64,000 nt of DNA from Gammaproteobacteria bacterium (GCA_016193395.1 JACPSH010000025.1:62001-126000); one strand, 5' to 3'; positions 1-10,714 are shown, numbered from the stretch's first letter. The notes: a model not told the origin generated them from the sequence alone. Numbers and translations are program-made.

Positions 1-347
1 CAGCGCGCGGCGTCCCCGGCAACGCTGAAACTTTCCCCGCAGCCGCAGGTTTCCTGCACATTCGGATTGTTGAAGCGGAAGCCGGAATTCAGGCCCTCGC
101 GGACATAATCGAGCTCGGTGCCCGCGAGGTATTGCAGGCTATGCGCGTCCACGACCACCTGTACGCCGTTGGATTCGAAAGTCTGATCGCCCGCGTTCAC
201 CTTCTCGGCGGCCTCGACGACGTATTGATAGCCGGAACAGCCCGTCGGTTTGACGCCGAGCCGCAGGCCCTGCGCGCCGTGCTTCGCCAGGTGATTCTTC
301 ACGTGCGCCGCGGCGCGTTCGGTCAGAGCAATGCCGGTTTGAGACAT
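1..347 (-). CDS. iscA: IscA-type iron-sulfur cluster assembly protein (3' end beyond window start or at its edge)
   Basis: Reverse-strand translation [46 protein letters not shown]...[15 protein letters not shown]; conserved CGCGESF C-terminus of A-type carriers. Confidence 0.9.
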   Translation of the reverse strand, partial: MSQTGIALTERAAAHVKNHLAKHGAQGLRLGVKPTGCSGYQYVVEAAEKVNAGDQTFESNGVQVVVDAHSLQYLAGTELDYVREGLNSGFRFNNPNVQETCGCGESFSVAGDAAR

Positions 348-356
348 GGCCTCGTC

Positions 357-815
357 CTACTGGAGATGCAGGTTGACGCGCACGGCGTCCTGCCGCTGCG
401 AAACCTGGCGCACCATGCGCTGCTGGATCATGTCGGCGAGCGAGATCCCCGACAGGAAACTCGTAATGTGCAGGCTCAGGTCTTCCCACAGGTCATGCGT
501 CAGGCAGCGCTCGTCGCCTTGGCAGTTCTTGAGCCCGCGGCAGCGGGTCGCGTCCACCGATTCGTCGACGGCGCCAATCACGTCGGCGATTGAGATCTCC
601 GAGGCGTCGCGCCCGAGCAGGTACCCGCCGCCGGGCCCACGCGCGCTGGCGACCAGGCCGAATTTGCGCAACCTCGAGAATAACTGCTCGAGATAGGACA
701 GCGAAATGGCCTGGCGCGAGGAAATCTCCGCCAGATTGACGGGGCCCTGTTCGCGGTGCAGGGCGAGATCAAGGATGGCCGTCACCGCGTAGCGGCCCTT
801 GGTGGTCAGTTTCAT
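357..815 (-). CDS. iscR: Rrf2-family Fe-S regulator IscR
   Basis: [20 protein letters not shown]... with three-Cys segment [13 protein letters not shown] typical of IscR; followed by iscA. Confidence 0.93.
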   Translation of the reverse strand: MKLTTKGRYAVTAILDLALHREQGPVNLAEISSRQAISLSYLEQLFSRLRKFGLVASARGPGGGYLLGRDASEISIADVIGAVDESVDATRCRGLKNCQGDERCLTHDLWEDLSLHITSFLSGISLADMIQQRMVRQVSQRQDAVRVNLHLQ

Positions 816-868
816 GTTGGCTGCTCCCCCGAACGGTCTGAAGCCGTTGGAAACCGGGTCAGCTTCAC

Positions 869-893
869 ATAGCCGACTAATTCAGTCAAGTAT
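869..893. promoter_or_regulatory. Type 1 IscR operator upstream of iscR
   Basis: ATAGCCGACTAATTCAGTCAAGTAT fits every position of the type 1 consensus ATASYYGACTRWWWYAGTCRRSTAT (recalled), 54 bp upstream of the iscR start. Confidence 0.85.
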
Positions 894-1002
894 TCTTCCT
901 AGAAAAATACTAGGAAATATAACACTTTGATTTATAAGTAAATAGTATAACGTAAGCGCATGCTCACATTATATCAAGGAGTCTGAGTGGACTATATGAT
1001 GA

Positions 1003-1719
1003 TCACCTCGGCTCCTCTTTCCGGGAGTCTTCTATTTTTTTCTCCAGCGCGGCGAGTTGCTGTTCCAGCGTATGCATGTGATCGAGCATGGTGTCGATCG
1101 CGTTCTGCACCGGGTCAGGCATGTCCTTTCGCTCCGCGTAGGCGTCGAAGCCGATCTTCTTCGCCATCGCTTCGCGCTGCGCCTCGCGGTCCTCGGCCTT
1201 GCGGCGCGTGACCACGTGCCCGGGCACGCCCACGACCGTCGCCCCGGCGGGCACGTCTTTGACCACCACGGCATTCGACCCGATGCGCGAGCCCTCGCCG
1301 AGGGTGATCGGGCCCAGTACCTTGGCGCCGGCCCCAATGATGACACCGCGCTCGAGCGTTGGGTGGCGCTTGCCTTTCTGCCAGGTGGTCCCGCCCAGGG
1401 TAACACCGTGATAGATCGAGCAGTCTTCAGCGATCTCGGTCGTCTCGCCGATCACGATGCCCATGCCGTGATCGATGAACAGGCGGCGCCCGATTTTCGC
1501 GCCAGGGTGGATCTCGACCCCAGTGAGAAAGCGCGCCAGATGCGAACCGAAGCGGGCCAGCAGGTTAAACCCCCCGTTCCAGAGCCGGTGGTTGATCCGG
1601 TGCGCGATGATGGCGTGCAGCCCGGGCGAGGCGAGCAGCGTTTCCAGCGTCGACCGCGCGGCCGGATCGCGCTCGAAGACGACCTGGATGTCCTCTTTCA
1701 ACCGTTCAAACATAGTCAC
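1003..1719 (-). CDS. cysE: Serine O-acetyltransferase
   Basis: Hexapeptide-repeat core [45 protein letters not shown]. Confidence 0.92.
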   Translation of the reverse strand: MTMFERLKEDIQVVFERDPAARSTLETLLASPGLHAIIAHRINHRLWNGGFNLLARFGSHLARFLTGVEIHPGAKIGRRLFIDHGMGIVIGETTEIAEDCSIYHGVTLGGTTWQKGKRHPTLERGVIIGAGAKVLGPITLGEGSRIGSNAVVVKDVPAGATVVGVPGHVVTRRKAEDREAQREAMAKKIGFDAYAERKDMPDPVQNAIDTMLDHMHTLEQQLAALEKKIEDSRKEEPR

Positions 1720-1729
1720 GTTTCCGTCA

Positions 1730-4504
1730 TCAGCCCGCTGCGTCTTTTGCCGGAGGGCGCTTGAGGGTATCGATCTGCCGTTTCAGTTTGCCGATGATAT
1801 CCTGAAGTTCATCGTGGCGGCGCCGTTCCTTGTCGACCACGTCCGCGGGCGCCCGTTCCGTGAACTTCGAATTCGCCAGTTTGGCGCTCACGCGCGCGAA
1901 TTCCTGCTCATGGGCCTGCAGGTCGCGACTGAGTCGCTTGATCTGTTCCGCAGGATCCTCGGAAACATTGAGAAAAATGAAGATTGAGCCTGCAGAGCCC
2001 GCAGACGCGCCGGGTTCAGGCATGTTCGTTGACTGGATGCTCTCCAGGCGCGCAAGCGGCTTGATGTAACCGGAGAATTTCTCGACCCACGCTCGTTCTT
2101 CAGCAGTCCCGTCTTTGTACGTCAGCGGGCTCAGTCTCGCGGGTGAAACATTCATTTCCGAGCGCAGACGACGGGCTTCCAGCACAAAGGATTTCAGGAA
2201 TTCGATTTGCCGCACGACGCCCATCTCGAGCGGTGCGTCCGCAGCCTTCGGGAACGGCTCCAGCATGATGCTGTCGCCCCTTGAGCCGCATAGCGGCTTG
2301 ACCCGCTGCCAAATCTCCTCGGTGATGAACGGCATGATTGGATGCGCAAGACGCAACAACATTTCCAGGACGCGGACCAGCGTGAAACAGGTGCCGTGAC
2401 GGGCCGCAGCATCAGCTCCGGAATCCGTGAGCACGCGCTTGGACATTTCCAGGTACCAGTCGCAGTATTCATCCCAGGTGAATGTGTAAATCGCCTGTGC
2501 GGCCAAGTCAAAGCGATAGGCATGAACCGCCATCGTCGTCTGGTCAATGGCGATGCTGAGGCGCGACCATATCCATTGTTCCGGTTCCGACAGTTTCTCG
2601 TCGCCGATGACGCCGCCGAATCGCTGCTCTCCGCAATTCATCAGTACGTAACGGGCGGCGTTCCACAGCTTGTTGCAGAAATTGCGATAGCCGCCGATGC
2701 GGCCCACGTCGAAGTTGATGTTGCGGCCCGGGGAGGCCAGCGCCGCGAAGGTGAAACGCAGGGCGTCTGTGCCGTAGGCGGCGATGCCGTTCGGAAATGC
2801 CCTGCGCGTGGCCTTCTCGATGGGCGTGGCATCCTTCTGGCGCAACAACCCGGCCGTGCGCTTGACCACCAGCGCCTCCAACCCGATGCCGTCAATGAGG
2901 TCGAGCGGGTCGAGGATATTGCCCTTTGATTTCGACATCTTCTGCCCGTCCGCGTCGCGCACGAGGCCATGGATGTACACCTCGCGGAACGGCACGTCGC
3001 CCATGAATCGCAGGCCCATCATGATCATGCGCGCGACCCAGAAGAAGATGATGTCGAAGCCGGTGACCAGCACGCTGGTCGGGTAGAAGGTTTTCAGTTC
3101 CGGGGCCTGCCGCGGCCAGCCGAGCGTGGAGAATGGCCAGAGCGCGGACGAGAACCATGTGTCGAGAACGTCCTCGTCCTGCTTCAGCGCGACCGAGGCG
3201 TCGAGCCTGTGTCTGGCGCGCACTGCCTTCTCGTCGCGGCCGACGTAGTGCTTGCCCGCGTCGTCGTACCACGCCGGGATCCGGTGTCCCCACCACAGTT
3301 GGCGGCTAATGCACCAGTCCTGGATGTTGCGCATCCATTCGAAATAGGTCTTCGCCCAGTTCTCCGGGACGAAACGGATGCGTCCGTCCTCCACGGCCCT
3401 GATGGCGACCTCCGCGAGCGGCGCGATCTTCACGTACCACTGCTCGGTCAGCCACGGCTCGATGACCGCGCCGGAGCGATCGCCGCGCGGCACCATAAGC
3501 TTGTACGCCTCGATCTTCTCGATCAGCCCTGCCGCCTGCAGGTCGGCGACGATCCGCTTGCGCGCCTCGAAGCGGTCCAGGCCGCGGTAGGCGGCGGGAG
3601 CCGATTCGTTCAGGGCCGCGTCCCTGGTGAATATGTTGATCAACGGCAATCCGTGTCGGTGGCCGATAGCATAATCATTGAAGTCGTGGCCGGGCGTGAC
3701 CTTGACGCAGCCGGTTCCGAATTCCGGATCGACCTGGGCATCGGCGATCACCGGGATGCGCCGTCCCGTGAGCGGCAGTTCCACGTCCCTGCCGACGTGC
3801 ATGCGGTAGCGCTCGTCATCCGGGTGCACGGCGACGGCCGTGTCGCCCAGCATTGTCTCGGGGCGCGTGGTCGCTACGGCCAGAAAATCCCTTCCGCCCG
3901 CGAGCGGGTAACGCAGTTGCCAGAGGCTGCCGGATTCCTCCTCGGAGACGACTTCCAGGTCCGAGATGGCCGTGTGCAGCACCGGGTCCCAGTTCACCAG
4001 GCGCGTGCCCCGGTAGATCAGCCCCTCGTCGTACAGGCGCACGAACACCTCCCGCACGGCCTCGGACAGCCTGTCGTCCATGGTGAAGCGTTCGCGCGAC
4101 CAGTCCATGGATGTGCCGAGCCGGCGCGACTGGCGCGCGATCGTGTCGCCGGAGGTCACTTTCCAGCGCCAGACTTCGCGCTCGAACCGCTCGCGGCCGA
4201 GTTCGAGGCGCGACTTCCCCTGTTGTTCGAGCTGGCGCTCCACGACCATCTGCGTGGCGATCCCCGCGTGGTCCATACCTCCCTGCCAGAGCGTGTTGTC
4301 GCCGCTCATGCGGTGGTAGCGGATCAGCACGTCCATCAGCGTCTGCTGGAAGGCATGACCCATGTGCAGGCTGCCCGTGACGTTCGGCGGGGGGAGCATG
4401 ATGCAATACGGGTTCCCTAGACCGCGCGGGGCGAAGTGCCCCGCCTGTTCCCAGGTCTCGTACCAGCGAAGCTCGATGCCCGCGGGATGGTAGGTCTTGT
4501 CCAT
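1730..4504 (-). CDS. valS: Valyl-tRNA synthetase
   Basis: 924 aa; [14 protein letters not shown] signature, KMSKSKGN motif, C-terminal coiled coil. Confidence 0.97.
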   Translation of the reverse strand: MDKTYHPAGIELRWYETWEQAGHFAPRGLGNPYCIMLPPPNVTGSLHMGHAFQQTLMDVLIRYHRMSGDNTLWQGGMDHAGIATQMVVERQLEQQGKSRLELGRERFEREVWRWKVTSGDTIARQSRRLGTSMDWSRERFTMDDRLSEAVREVFVRLYDEGLIYRGTRLVNWDPVLHTAISDLEVVSEEESGSLWQLRYPLAGGRDFLAVATTRPETMLGDTAVAVHPDDERYRMHVGRDVELPLTGRRIPVIADAQVDPEFGTGCVKVTPGHDFNDYAIGHRHGLPLINIFTRDAALNESAPAAYRGLDRFEARKRIVADLQAAGLIEKIEAYKLMVPRGDRSGAVIEPWLTEQWYVKIAPLAEVAIRAVEDGRIRFVPENWAKTYFEWMRNIQDWCISRQLWWGHRIPAWYDDAGKHYVGRDEKAVRARHRLDASVALKQDEDVLDTWFSSALWPFSTLGWPRQAPELKTFYPTSVLVTGFDIIFFWVARMIMMGLRFMGDVPFREVYIHGLVRDADGQKMSKSKGNILDPLDLIDGIGLEALVVKRTAGLLRQKDATPIEKATRRAFPNGIAAYGTDALRFTFAALASPGRNINFDVGRIGGYRNFCNKLWNAARYVLMNCGEQRFGGVIGDEKLSEPEQWIWSRLSIAIDQTTMAVHAYRFDLAAQAIYTFTWDEYCDWYLEMSKRVLTDSGADAAARHGTCFTLVRVLEMLLRLAHPIMPFITEEIWQRVKPLCGSRGDSIMLEPFPKAADAPLEMGVVRQIEFLKSFVLEARRLRSEMNVSPARLSPLTYKDGTAEERAWVEKFSGYIKPLARLESIQSTNMPEPGASAGSAGSIFIFLNVSEDPAEQIKRLSRDLQAHEQEFARVSAKLANSKFTERAPADVVDKERRRHDELQDIIGKLKRQIDTLKRPPAKDAAG

Positions 4505-4622
4505 GATGGTCAGGGAGTGAACGCGGTCGCCGCGATCGGCGCCAGGGGATTATGCCGTGGCCGCCCGCTTCCGGGACAGTGCGGGCGGCTGGCGCGGACT
4601 CGGTTCGTGCGCCGGCTTCCCT

Positions 4623-5042
4623 TCAACGCGGGGCGGGTGGACCGTTCGTGGGCGCGGGCCTGTCCGGCCCGCCGTGCGTCGCTTCCGGCGCGCGATCCTG
4701 CGTCGTGGATCTCGCGGCTGGTAGCCAGGCGCGCAGCTCCTCCAGGATGCAGCGCTTGACGACTCCCCGGATAACGCCGGCAAGGTCCGCGAGCTCCAGT
4801 TCCACGCGCTGCTCCAGGCGGCGCGCCAGTTCCGCCAGTAGCCGGGGATCGATGCCGGTGGAGGACACGGCGGACGATTCGACGGGCTGGGCGTCCGCGG
4901 GCCCGGCGAGTTCGTCCAGAATGGGGATCGGGGCCGAATCGGGCGCGGGCCGGTCCCCCAGCAGTGATTCCAGTTCCTCGATGCCCTCGTGCAGCGATGG
5001 GCGTTGCGGTGGACGGGTATCAGGCGCGGTCATGGTCGCCAT
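4623..5042 (-). CDS. Hypothetical protein between holC and valS (start uncertain, 5042 or 5066)
   Basis: ORF overlapping the holC 3' end on the same strand; no recognised domain. Confidence 0.55.
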   Translation of the reverse strand: MATMTAPDTRPPQRPSLHEGIEELESLLGDRPAPDSAPIPILDELAGPADAQPVESSAVSSTGIDPRLLAELARRLEQRVELELADLAGVIRGVVKRCILEELRAWLPAARSTTQDRAPEATHGGPDRPAPTNGPPAPR

Positions 5043-5457
5043 CGACCTCGTGGCTCTCTGGAACAAGTCCCAGGTCGCGATACCGGCGGAAGCGCGCGCG
5101 GGCCTGCTGCTTCAGTCCCGGTTCGCCCGGCACCGGTTCCACGACGAACTCGAACGAACCCGCGAAGGGAGGCACATCCGGCGCGAGATTGATCAGCATG
5201 TCACCGCCGGGCGTCCCTTCCTGCCAGCCGATGGTGATTGGCTCGACGCGCGGTTCGCCGGCCTGCACCAGGTCGTGCGGCAGGAAACTGATGTCGCGGA
5301 AAGTCCAAAGCATCTCATCGAGCGCCACGGCCTCTTCGCGCGAGCCGGTGTGGATGTGGATCTCCCGTCCTTCGCCGTGCGCCTCGGCTGCGCGCGAGCA
5401 GGCAAATTGCTGCGGCGACATGGAGTCAGGCAGGACGTAGAAATCGATGCGCGGCAA
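5020..5457 (-). CDS. holC: DNA polymerase III subunit chi
   Basis: MPRIDFYVLPDSMSPQQFACSRAAEAHGEGREIHIHTGSREEAVALDEMLWTFRDISFLPHDL; position between pepA and valS is the classic context. Confidence 0.9.
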   Translation of the reverse strand: MPRIDFYVLPDSMSPQQFACSRAAEAHGEGREIHIHTGSREEAVALDEMLWTFRDISFLPHDLVQAGEPRVEPITIGWQEGTPGGDMLINLAPDVPPFAGSFEFVVEPVPGEPGLKQQARARFRRYRDLGLVPESHEVDGDHDRA

Positions 5458-5472
5458 GGGAAGAGGGCGACG

Positions 5473-6984
5473 TCAGCCCGCTGGGCACCTGTCGAGCAGA
5501 TACTGGACCAGCAGCGGCACCGGCCGGCCGGTGGCGCCCTTGTACTTGCCGCCGGTCCATGCGGTTCCGGCAATGTCGAGATGCGCCCAGTGGAATTTCT
5601 TCGCGAAGCGCGACAGGAAACATGCCGCGGTGATGGTTCCGGCCTCGCGGCCGCCGATGTTGGCGATATCGGCGAACGGGCTGTCGAGCTGCTTCTGGTA
5701 TTCGTCCCACAGCGGCAATTGCCACGCGCGGTCGCCGCTCGTGTCGCCCGCGTTCAACAGATCCCTGGCGAGCGCATTGTGGTTGCTGAGCAGGCCGGTG
5801 GCATGGTTTCCGAGCGCGACCACGCACGCGCCGGTCAGCGTGGCGATGTCGACGACTGCGGCCGGATGGAACCGTTCGCTGTATGTCAGCGCGTCGCACA
5901 GTATCAGCCTGCCTTCGGCGTCGGTGTTCAGCACTTCCACGGTCTGGCCGGACATGCTGGTGAAGATGTCGCCGGGCTTGGTCGCGCCGCCGCCGGGCAT
6001 GTTCTCCGTGGAGGGGATGATGCCGATCACGTGCAGGGGCAGCCCCAGTTCGGCGATCGCGCTCACCGCGCCCAGAACCGACGCGGCGCCACACATGTCG
6101 AACTTCATCTCGTCCATGGCCTGCGCCGGCTTGATCGATATTCCGCCGCTATCGAAGGTGATGCCCTTGCCGACCAGGACGATCGGCCGGGTCTTGCGCT
6201 TCGCGCCGCGGTACTCCAGCGTGATCAGCTTCGGCGGTTCGTGCGAACCCCGCGCGACGGAAAGGAGCGAGTTCATGCCCAGCTTATGCATCGCCGCGCG
6301 ATCCATCACTCGGACCTTGATCGACTTGTGGGCGCGCGCGAGCTCCTGCGCCTGGGCGGCGAGGTGCGAAGGCGTGCACACGTTGGCGGGACGGTTCGCG
6401 AGATCGCGCGCCAGCCTGATGCCGTTGGCAATCGCGCGGCCGTCCGCCAGGGCGCGCTCCCCGGCGCGCAGATCGCGGCGCGACGGCACCATCAGAGTCA
6501 ACCGCCGCAGGACGCGGTCGCGCGTGTGCTTCTTGCTCTTGAATTCGCGGAACTCATAGGTGGCGTTGCTCGCCACCTCCAGCGCCTGCCGGACCTTCCA
6601 GTAACAGTCGCGGCCCTTCACGTTGAGCTCGGGCAGGTAGGTCGTTGCCTCGGCCGCGCCGGTCTGCCTCAGACAACGGATGCTGTTGTCGACGATGGTG
6701 CGATACTGACGATCAGTCAGGTCGCGCTCGCGGCCGCAGCCGATGAGGATGACCCGGTCGGCGAGCATCCCCGGGACATTGTGCAGGATGAGCGCATCAC
6801 CGGTCTTGCCATTGATGTCCCCGCGGCGCATGACTTTGGAGAGAGTTTTCCTGCTCGATCCATCGATTGCCTTTGCCATCGGCGTCAGCTTGCGCGGTTC
6901 GAGGACCCCGACGATGACGCAGGCGCTGCGCTGCTTTTCCGGGTTGCCGCTTTTAATGCTGAATTCCATACTATCCGCCACCAT
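5473..6984 (-). CDS. pepA: Cytosol (leucyl) aminopeptidase
   Basis: NTDAEGRLIL motif, VGKGITFDSGGISIKP, 503 aa. Confidence 0.95.
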   Translation of the reverse strand: MVADSMEFSIKSGNPEKQRSACVIVGVLEPRKLTPMAKAIDGSSRKTLSKVMRRGDINGKTGDALILHNVPGMLADRVILIGCGRERDLTDRQYRTIVDNSIRCLRQTGAAEATTYLPELNVKGRDCYWKVRQALEVASNATYEFREFKSKKHTRDRVLRRLTLMVPSRRDLRAGERALADGRAIANGIRLARDLANRPANVCTPSHLAAQAQELARAHKSIKVRVMDRAAMHKLGMNSLLSVARGSHEPPKLITLEYRGAKRKTRPIVLVGKGITFDSGGISIKPAQAMDEMKFDMCGAASVLGAVSAIAELGLPLHVIGIIPSTENMPGGGATKPGDIFTSMSGQTVEVLNTDAEGRLILCDALTYSERFHPAAVVDIATLTGACVVALGNHATGLLSNHNALARDLLNAGDTSGDRAWQLPLWDEYQKQLDSPFADIANIGGREAGTITAACFLSRFAKKFHWAHLDIAGTAWTGGKYKGATGRPVPLLVQYLLDRCPAG

Positions 6985-7140
6985 GTGTGAGACCGTGCGT
7001 CAGTCCGGGGGTGCCGTGTTCCACGGCCCCGTCCCGCGGCGTAAGCCGAGGGTCCGCGCGCTGCGCGCGGGTCGATCCGGGAAGGGCGTTCATTATACAG
7101 CGCACCACGACAAATTCAGAGGCCGGGATTCGAGTCCACG

Positions 7141-8247
7141 ATGATCCTCGAGCGCTATATCCATCGCGAAATTCTGGAGAAGATCGGATGGATTATCGGA
7201 CTTCTGTTTCTCATTCTCGTCAGCAACCGATTCGTCGGTTATCTCGCCGACGCCGCGGCCGGAACATTGCCGGCCGGCCTGATCCTGCAGATGCTGTCGG
7301 CGAAGATGCTGGCGACGATGCCTCGGATGCTGCCGATAGCGGTGTTTCTCGCGGTCATGCTGGCGCTTTCGCGCATGAATCGGGACAGGGAACTGACGAT
7401 CATGTCCGGTTCCGGGATGAGCGAAATGTTCCAGTTCATGGCCGTGAGCCGTTTCACGGCCGTGTTCGCGATATTCGTGGCCATCGCGGGCTTTTACCTT
7501 GCGCCATTGGGGGAACGGCAGGTCCAGGAGCTGAAGGCGCGGGCCAAGACCGAATCGGACCTTTCCGGCATCACGGCAGGCCAGTTCAGGGAGTTCAACG
7601 AAGGTGAACGGGTCGTCTACATCCAGCGGATTTCGGAGGACAGGGAGTCGATGGAGGAGGTCTTCCTCCAGGTGCGCCAGCAGGAGCGGCTCGGCGTGCT
7701 CGCCTCGGAAAGCGCCCGCTATGTCGTAGATCCCCGCTCCAGCCTCCGCTATGCGCTGTTCGAAAACGGACGCCGTTACGTCGGCAAGCCGGGAAGTCTC
7801 GACTACCAGATCACCGAGTACCGGCGTTACGGCATTCTCCTTGATTACACAGCGCCCGCCAGCGGTTACGAGGACCTGGAGTCGCTTCCGACCAGCAAGC
7901 TGTTGCAATCCAGCCAGCCGGGACACCGCGCGGAACTGCAGTGGCGGCTGTCCTACATCATCGCCGCGCTGCTCCTCCCGCTGCTTGGCGTGGCGATGAA
8001 CCGCTTCGCGCTCTCGGAGCATCGTTACACGCCGGTGTTCGTCGCGGTGTTCGTCTATTTCATCTACAGCAACCTGCTCGGCATTTCGAAGACGCTTCTG
8101 AAGCGCGACCAGATCCCCGCGTTCGTCGGTCTCTGGTGGGTGCATGCCTGTCTCCTGCTGGTCATTGTGTTGATTGTCAAATTCCCCGCGGTCCTCAGGC
8201 GTTTCCGGAATCCGCCGGCCGCTCAAATCCTGCCCGCCGACCGATGA
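7141..8247 (+). CDS. lptF: LPS export ABC transporter permease LptF
   Basis: MILERYIHREILEKIGWIIGLLFLILVSNRFVGYLADAAAG...; overlaps lptG start. Confidence 0.95.
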   Translation: MILERYIHREILEKIGWIIGLLFLILVSNRFVGYLADAAAGTLPAGLILQMLSAKMLATMPRMLPIAVFLAVMLALSRMNRDRELTIMSGSGMSEMFQFMAVSRFTAVFAIFVAIAGFYLAPLGERQVQELKARAKTESDLSGITAGQFREFNEGERVVYIQRISEDRESMEEVFLQVRQQERLGVLASESARYVVDPRSSLRYALFENGRRYVGKPGSLDYQITEYRRYGILLDYTAPASGYEDLESLPTSKLLQSSQPGHRAELQWRLSYIIAALLLPLLGVAMNRFALSEHRYTPVFVAVFVYFIYSNLLGISKTLLKRDQIPAFVGLWWVHACLLLVIVLIVKFPAVLRRFRNPPAAQILPADR

Positions 8248-9308
8248 AAATCATCCAGCATTACGTCACGATCAACCTGTTGTGGACCACGATGCTGGCT
8301 CTTGCAGTGCTCGTCGCGCTGTTTTCATTCTTCTCGCTTATTGACCAGCTGGAAGACGCCGGGCGGGGAAACTACGGCGTCCTGCAGGCTGCGACCTACG
8401 TGTTGTTGACCATGCCGAGGCTTGCGTACGAACTGTTTCCGATCGCGGCCGTGATCGGTTCGATGTCCACGCTGGGCATCATGGCGCAGAACCGCGAACT
8501 GGAAGTCATTCGCACTTCGGGCGTTTCCCGCATCCAGCTGACGGTCGTGATGGCGAAGGCGGGAGGGGTGATGGTCGCGCTCGCCCTGGTCGTCGGAGAA
8601 TTGGTCGCGCCGGTCAGCGAGGAGCATGCGCAGCAGCTCCGCACTATCGCGTTGACCCAGCAGATCACCCTGAAAACCAAGTACGGTTTCTGGGCTCGTT
8701 CCGGCAACAGCTACGTCAACATCCGCAAAGTCCTGCCGGGCAACCAGGTCGAGCAGATCTACATCTACGAGTTCGACAACGAGGACAGGCTGCGCAGCAG
8801 CACGCGCGCGCTGCGCGCGACCTACGAAAACCGGCAGTGGCGACTGAACGGGATAGAACAGACGGTCATTGACCGGGACTCGGTCACGCGCAGGAAAATG
8901 CGGCAGGCCGCGTGGGTGTCGCTGCTTCACCCGGAAATGATCAACCTCGTGATCGTGCAGCCCCAGTACCTGCCGATCTGGGGATTGTCGCGCTACATCG
9001 GATTCCTCAGGCAGAGCGCGCAGAACTCCCGGGTTTACGAGCAGGCACTGTGGATCAAGCTCGTGCGGCCAGTGACGATCATCGCCATGGTCCTGCTGGC
9101 GGTTCCACTGGTGCGCGGCCATTCTCGATACACGGCCATCGGCCAGCGCGTCTTCGTCGGTGCGTTGATCGGCGTGGGGTTTCACATCGTCAACGAAGCC
9201 TCGGGACACATCGGCGTGGTCTATGAATTGTCACCCGCGCTGAGCGCCGCGGTTCCGACTCTGGCCCTGCTCGCGATGCTCGTCTGGATGCTGCGCCGCT
9301 CCCCGTAG
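8244..9308 (+). CDS. lptG: LPS export ABC transporter permease LptG
   Basis: MKIIQHYVTINLLWTTMLALAVLVALFSFFSLIDQLEDAGRGNYG; ATGA overlap with lptF. The track ORF start at 7941 is too early. Confidence 0.95.
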   Translation: MKIIQHYVTINLLWTTMLALAVLVALFSFFSLIDQLEDAGRGNYGVLQAATYVLLTMPRLAYELFPIAAVIGSMSTLGIMAQNRELEVIRTSGVSRIQLTVVMAKAGGVMVALALVVGELVAPVSEEHAQQLRTIALTQQITLKTKYGFWARSGNSYVNIRKVLPGNQVEQIYIYEFDNEDRLRSSTRALRATYENRQWRLNGIEQTVIDRDSVTRRKMRQAAWVSLLHPEMINLVIVQPQYLPIWGLSRYIGFLRQSAQNSRVYEQALWIKLVRPVTIIAMVLLAVPLVRGHSRYTAIGQRVFVGALIGVGFHIVNEASGHIGVVYELSPALSAAVPTLALLAMLVWMLRRSP

Positions 9309-9310
9309 CT

Positions 9311-9760
9311 TCAATTCCGGCGCGCGGTCCCGGCGGTGGCGTCGTTGCGATCCGGATCCACCCGGATCAACCGGGTTCCCGAAACGAGATCGTGCAATGC
9401 GCGGCCATCCCGATCCGCCAGTGCGTAGAGGAAACCCAGACCGAGGGGCAGTGTGGAAACCAGCGCGCCCGCGAAGCGCAGCAGCGTATCGCGAACGCGC
9501 GGTGCGCCGCCGCCTGCGCGCACCAGCCTGATTCCCCAGGCGCGCATGCCGAGCGTCTGCCCGCCGTGGAGCCACGGCCACGCGTAGTAGAGGTACGTGA
9601 TCGTCGTCAGATAGATCGCGTAAAGCGGGTTGTCGGGCCGGATGGCAACGCCGCCGGAGAACGGCAGGAGGGCGAAGGTGGCGGCAAACAGGACCGATCC
9701 GAGCAAAAGCGCGTCGTAACAGATCGCAAGGAGCCTGCGCGGCAACCGGCAAACCCTCAC
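9311..9760 (-). CDS. RDD family membrane protein
   Basis: MRVCRLPRRLLAICYDALLLGSVLFA...YYAWPWLHGGQTLGMRAWGIRLV. Confidence 0.85.
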   Translation of the reverse strand: MRVCRLPRRLLAICYDALLLGSVLFAATFALLPFSGGVAIRPDNPLYAIYLTTITYLYYAWPWLHGGQTLGMRAWGIRLVRAGGGAPRVRDTLLRFAGALVSTLPLGLGFLYALADRDGRALHDLVSGTRLIRVDPDRNDATAGTARRN

Positions 9761-9773
9761 GGCCGCCCCGGAA

Positions 9774-9911
9774 GGAAACCCTGAATAACCGTCATGTGCA
9801 TGCCCAGCCGCAAGGAGACCCGCAGTGGCGAGATATAGGATCAGTCAGGCGAGCCGCGAGCGAGCACGCGACGCCGCGGATGGGCAGCGCAGTAGGTTAT
9901 TCAGGGTTTCC
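9774..9911. mobile_element. MITE-like element with 17-bp perfect terminal inverted repeats
   Basis: GGAAACCCTGAATAACC at 9774-9790 and GGTTATTCAGGGTTTCC at 9895-9911; imperfect complementarity continues inward; no coding capacity. Confidence 0.6.
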
Positions 9912-9974
9912 GTAAAAACGAAACGGAGCCTGGACGGTGATCGCCCAGCTCCGTTGTCAAACCGGCTGTCGCTC

Positions 9975-10481
9975 TTACTGGGCCTTTTCGATGTACAGGA
10001 ACCCCAGCCCGCCGGACGCGCCGATGCCGGTGCTGGTTTCCAGCGCGAGGGGCTGCAGGCTGATATTGTTCTTGCCGCCGCCGATGAGGACCTTGGCGCC
10101 CACGCCGACGCCTGCCGCCGCCGAGGCTTGGCCACCGACATACTTGCCGGCCAGCGAGTAGGCACCGGGCGTGACATCGGAACTGGCCGCGATGACGCCG
10201 AAGGCCATCTGCTCGTCGTTCTTGATGCTGAGGTCGAGGCCCAGGGCAATTCCGGTCTCGCCGCGGTACTTTTCGACCACGCCGCCGTAGTCGAAGGTGC
10301 AGCCGACGTCGGCCGTGGAACGGACTAACAGGTTGACGCGTGTTCCCGGGATCACCTTGCACTGGAGGATGCCCAATTGCACGCCGGCCGTTTCGGCCGC
10401 GAATGCTCCCTGCAGGGCCGTGAAGGCCAGGGCGCAGGCAGCCAATGTTCCGATAAATCCTGAAGCAACTCGCGAGTTCAT
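9975..10481 (-). CDS. DUF992-like secreted protein
   Basis: Signal peptide then GVQLGILQCKVIPGTRVNLLVRSTADVGCTFDY...ERYRGETGIALGLDL-type pattern and C-terminal Gly-rich segment. Confidence 0.75.
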   Translation of the reverse strand: MNSRVASGFIGTLAACALAFTALQGAFAAETAGVQLGILQCKVIPGTRVNLLVRSTADVGCTFDYGGVVEKYRGETGIALGLDLSIKNDEQMAFGVIAASSDVTPGAYSLAGKYVGGQASAAAGVGVGAKVLIGGGKNNISLQPLALETSTGIGASGGLGFLYIEKAQ

Positions 10482-10638
10482 TCGATTTCCCCTCGGTAGA
10501 ATTAAGGGCTGGACGGGCGATAATTATACACGAAATCCGCAACTTGGTGGCAAATGGAGCCGCCGCGCGAAGTGTCGTTCAGCCCCGCTGGCGGCCCGGA
10601 GAACCTTGGGAAGGCATGCGCCTGATAGAAGGTCGAAT

Positions 10639-10714
10639 TGGCGCTCCCTAGGGGACTCGAACCCCTGTTTTCGCCGTGAGAGGGCGACGTCCTGGGCCAC
10701 TAGACGAAGGGAGC
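10639..10714 (-). tRNA. tRNA-Glu (CTC)
   Basis: GCTCCCTTCGTCTAGTGGCCCAGGACGTCGCCCTCTCACGGCGAAAACAGGGGTTCGAACCCCTAGGGAGCGCCA; anticodon loop CTCTCAC; encoded CCA. Confidence 0.95.

Noticed and set aside
2969-4420. 483-aa plus-strand ORF within valS
   Set aside because: Antisense of valS; no conserved motifs.
4552-6990. 812-aa plus-strand ORF
   Set aside because: Antisense shadow of holC/pepA in high-GC DNA; no recognisable domains, while the minus strand encodes well-conserved proteins.
7056-7076. GC-rich palindrome CCGCGCG-CTG-CGCGCGG between pepA and lptF
   Set aside because: Short and GC-rich in a high-GC genome; can arise by chance and has no other supporting signal.
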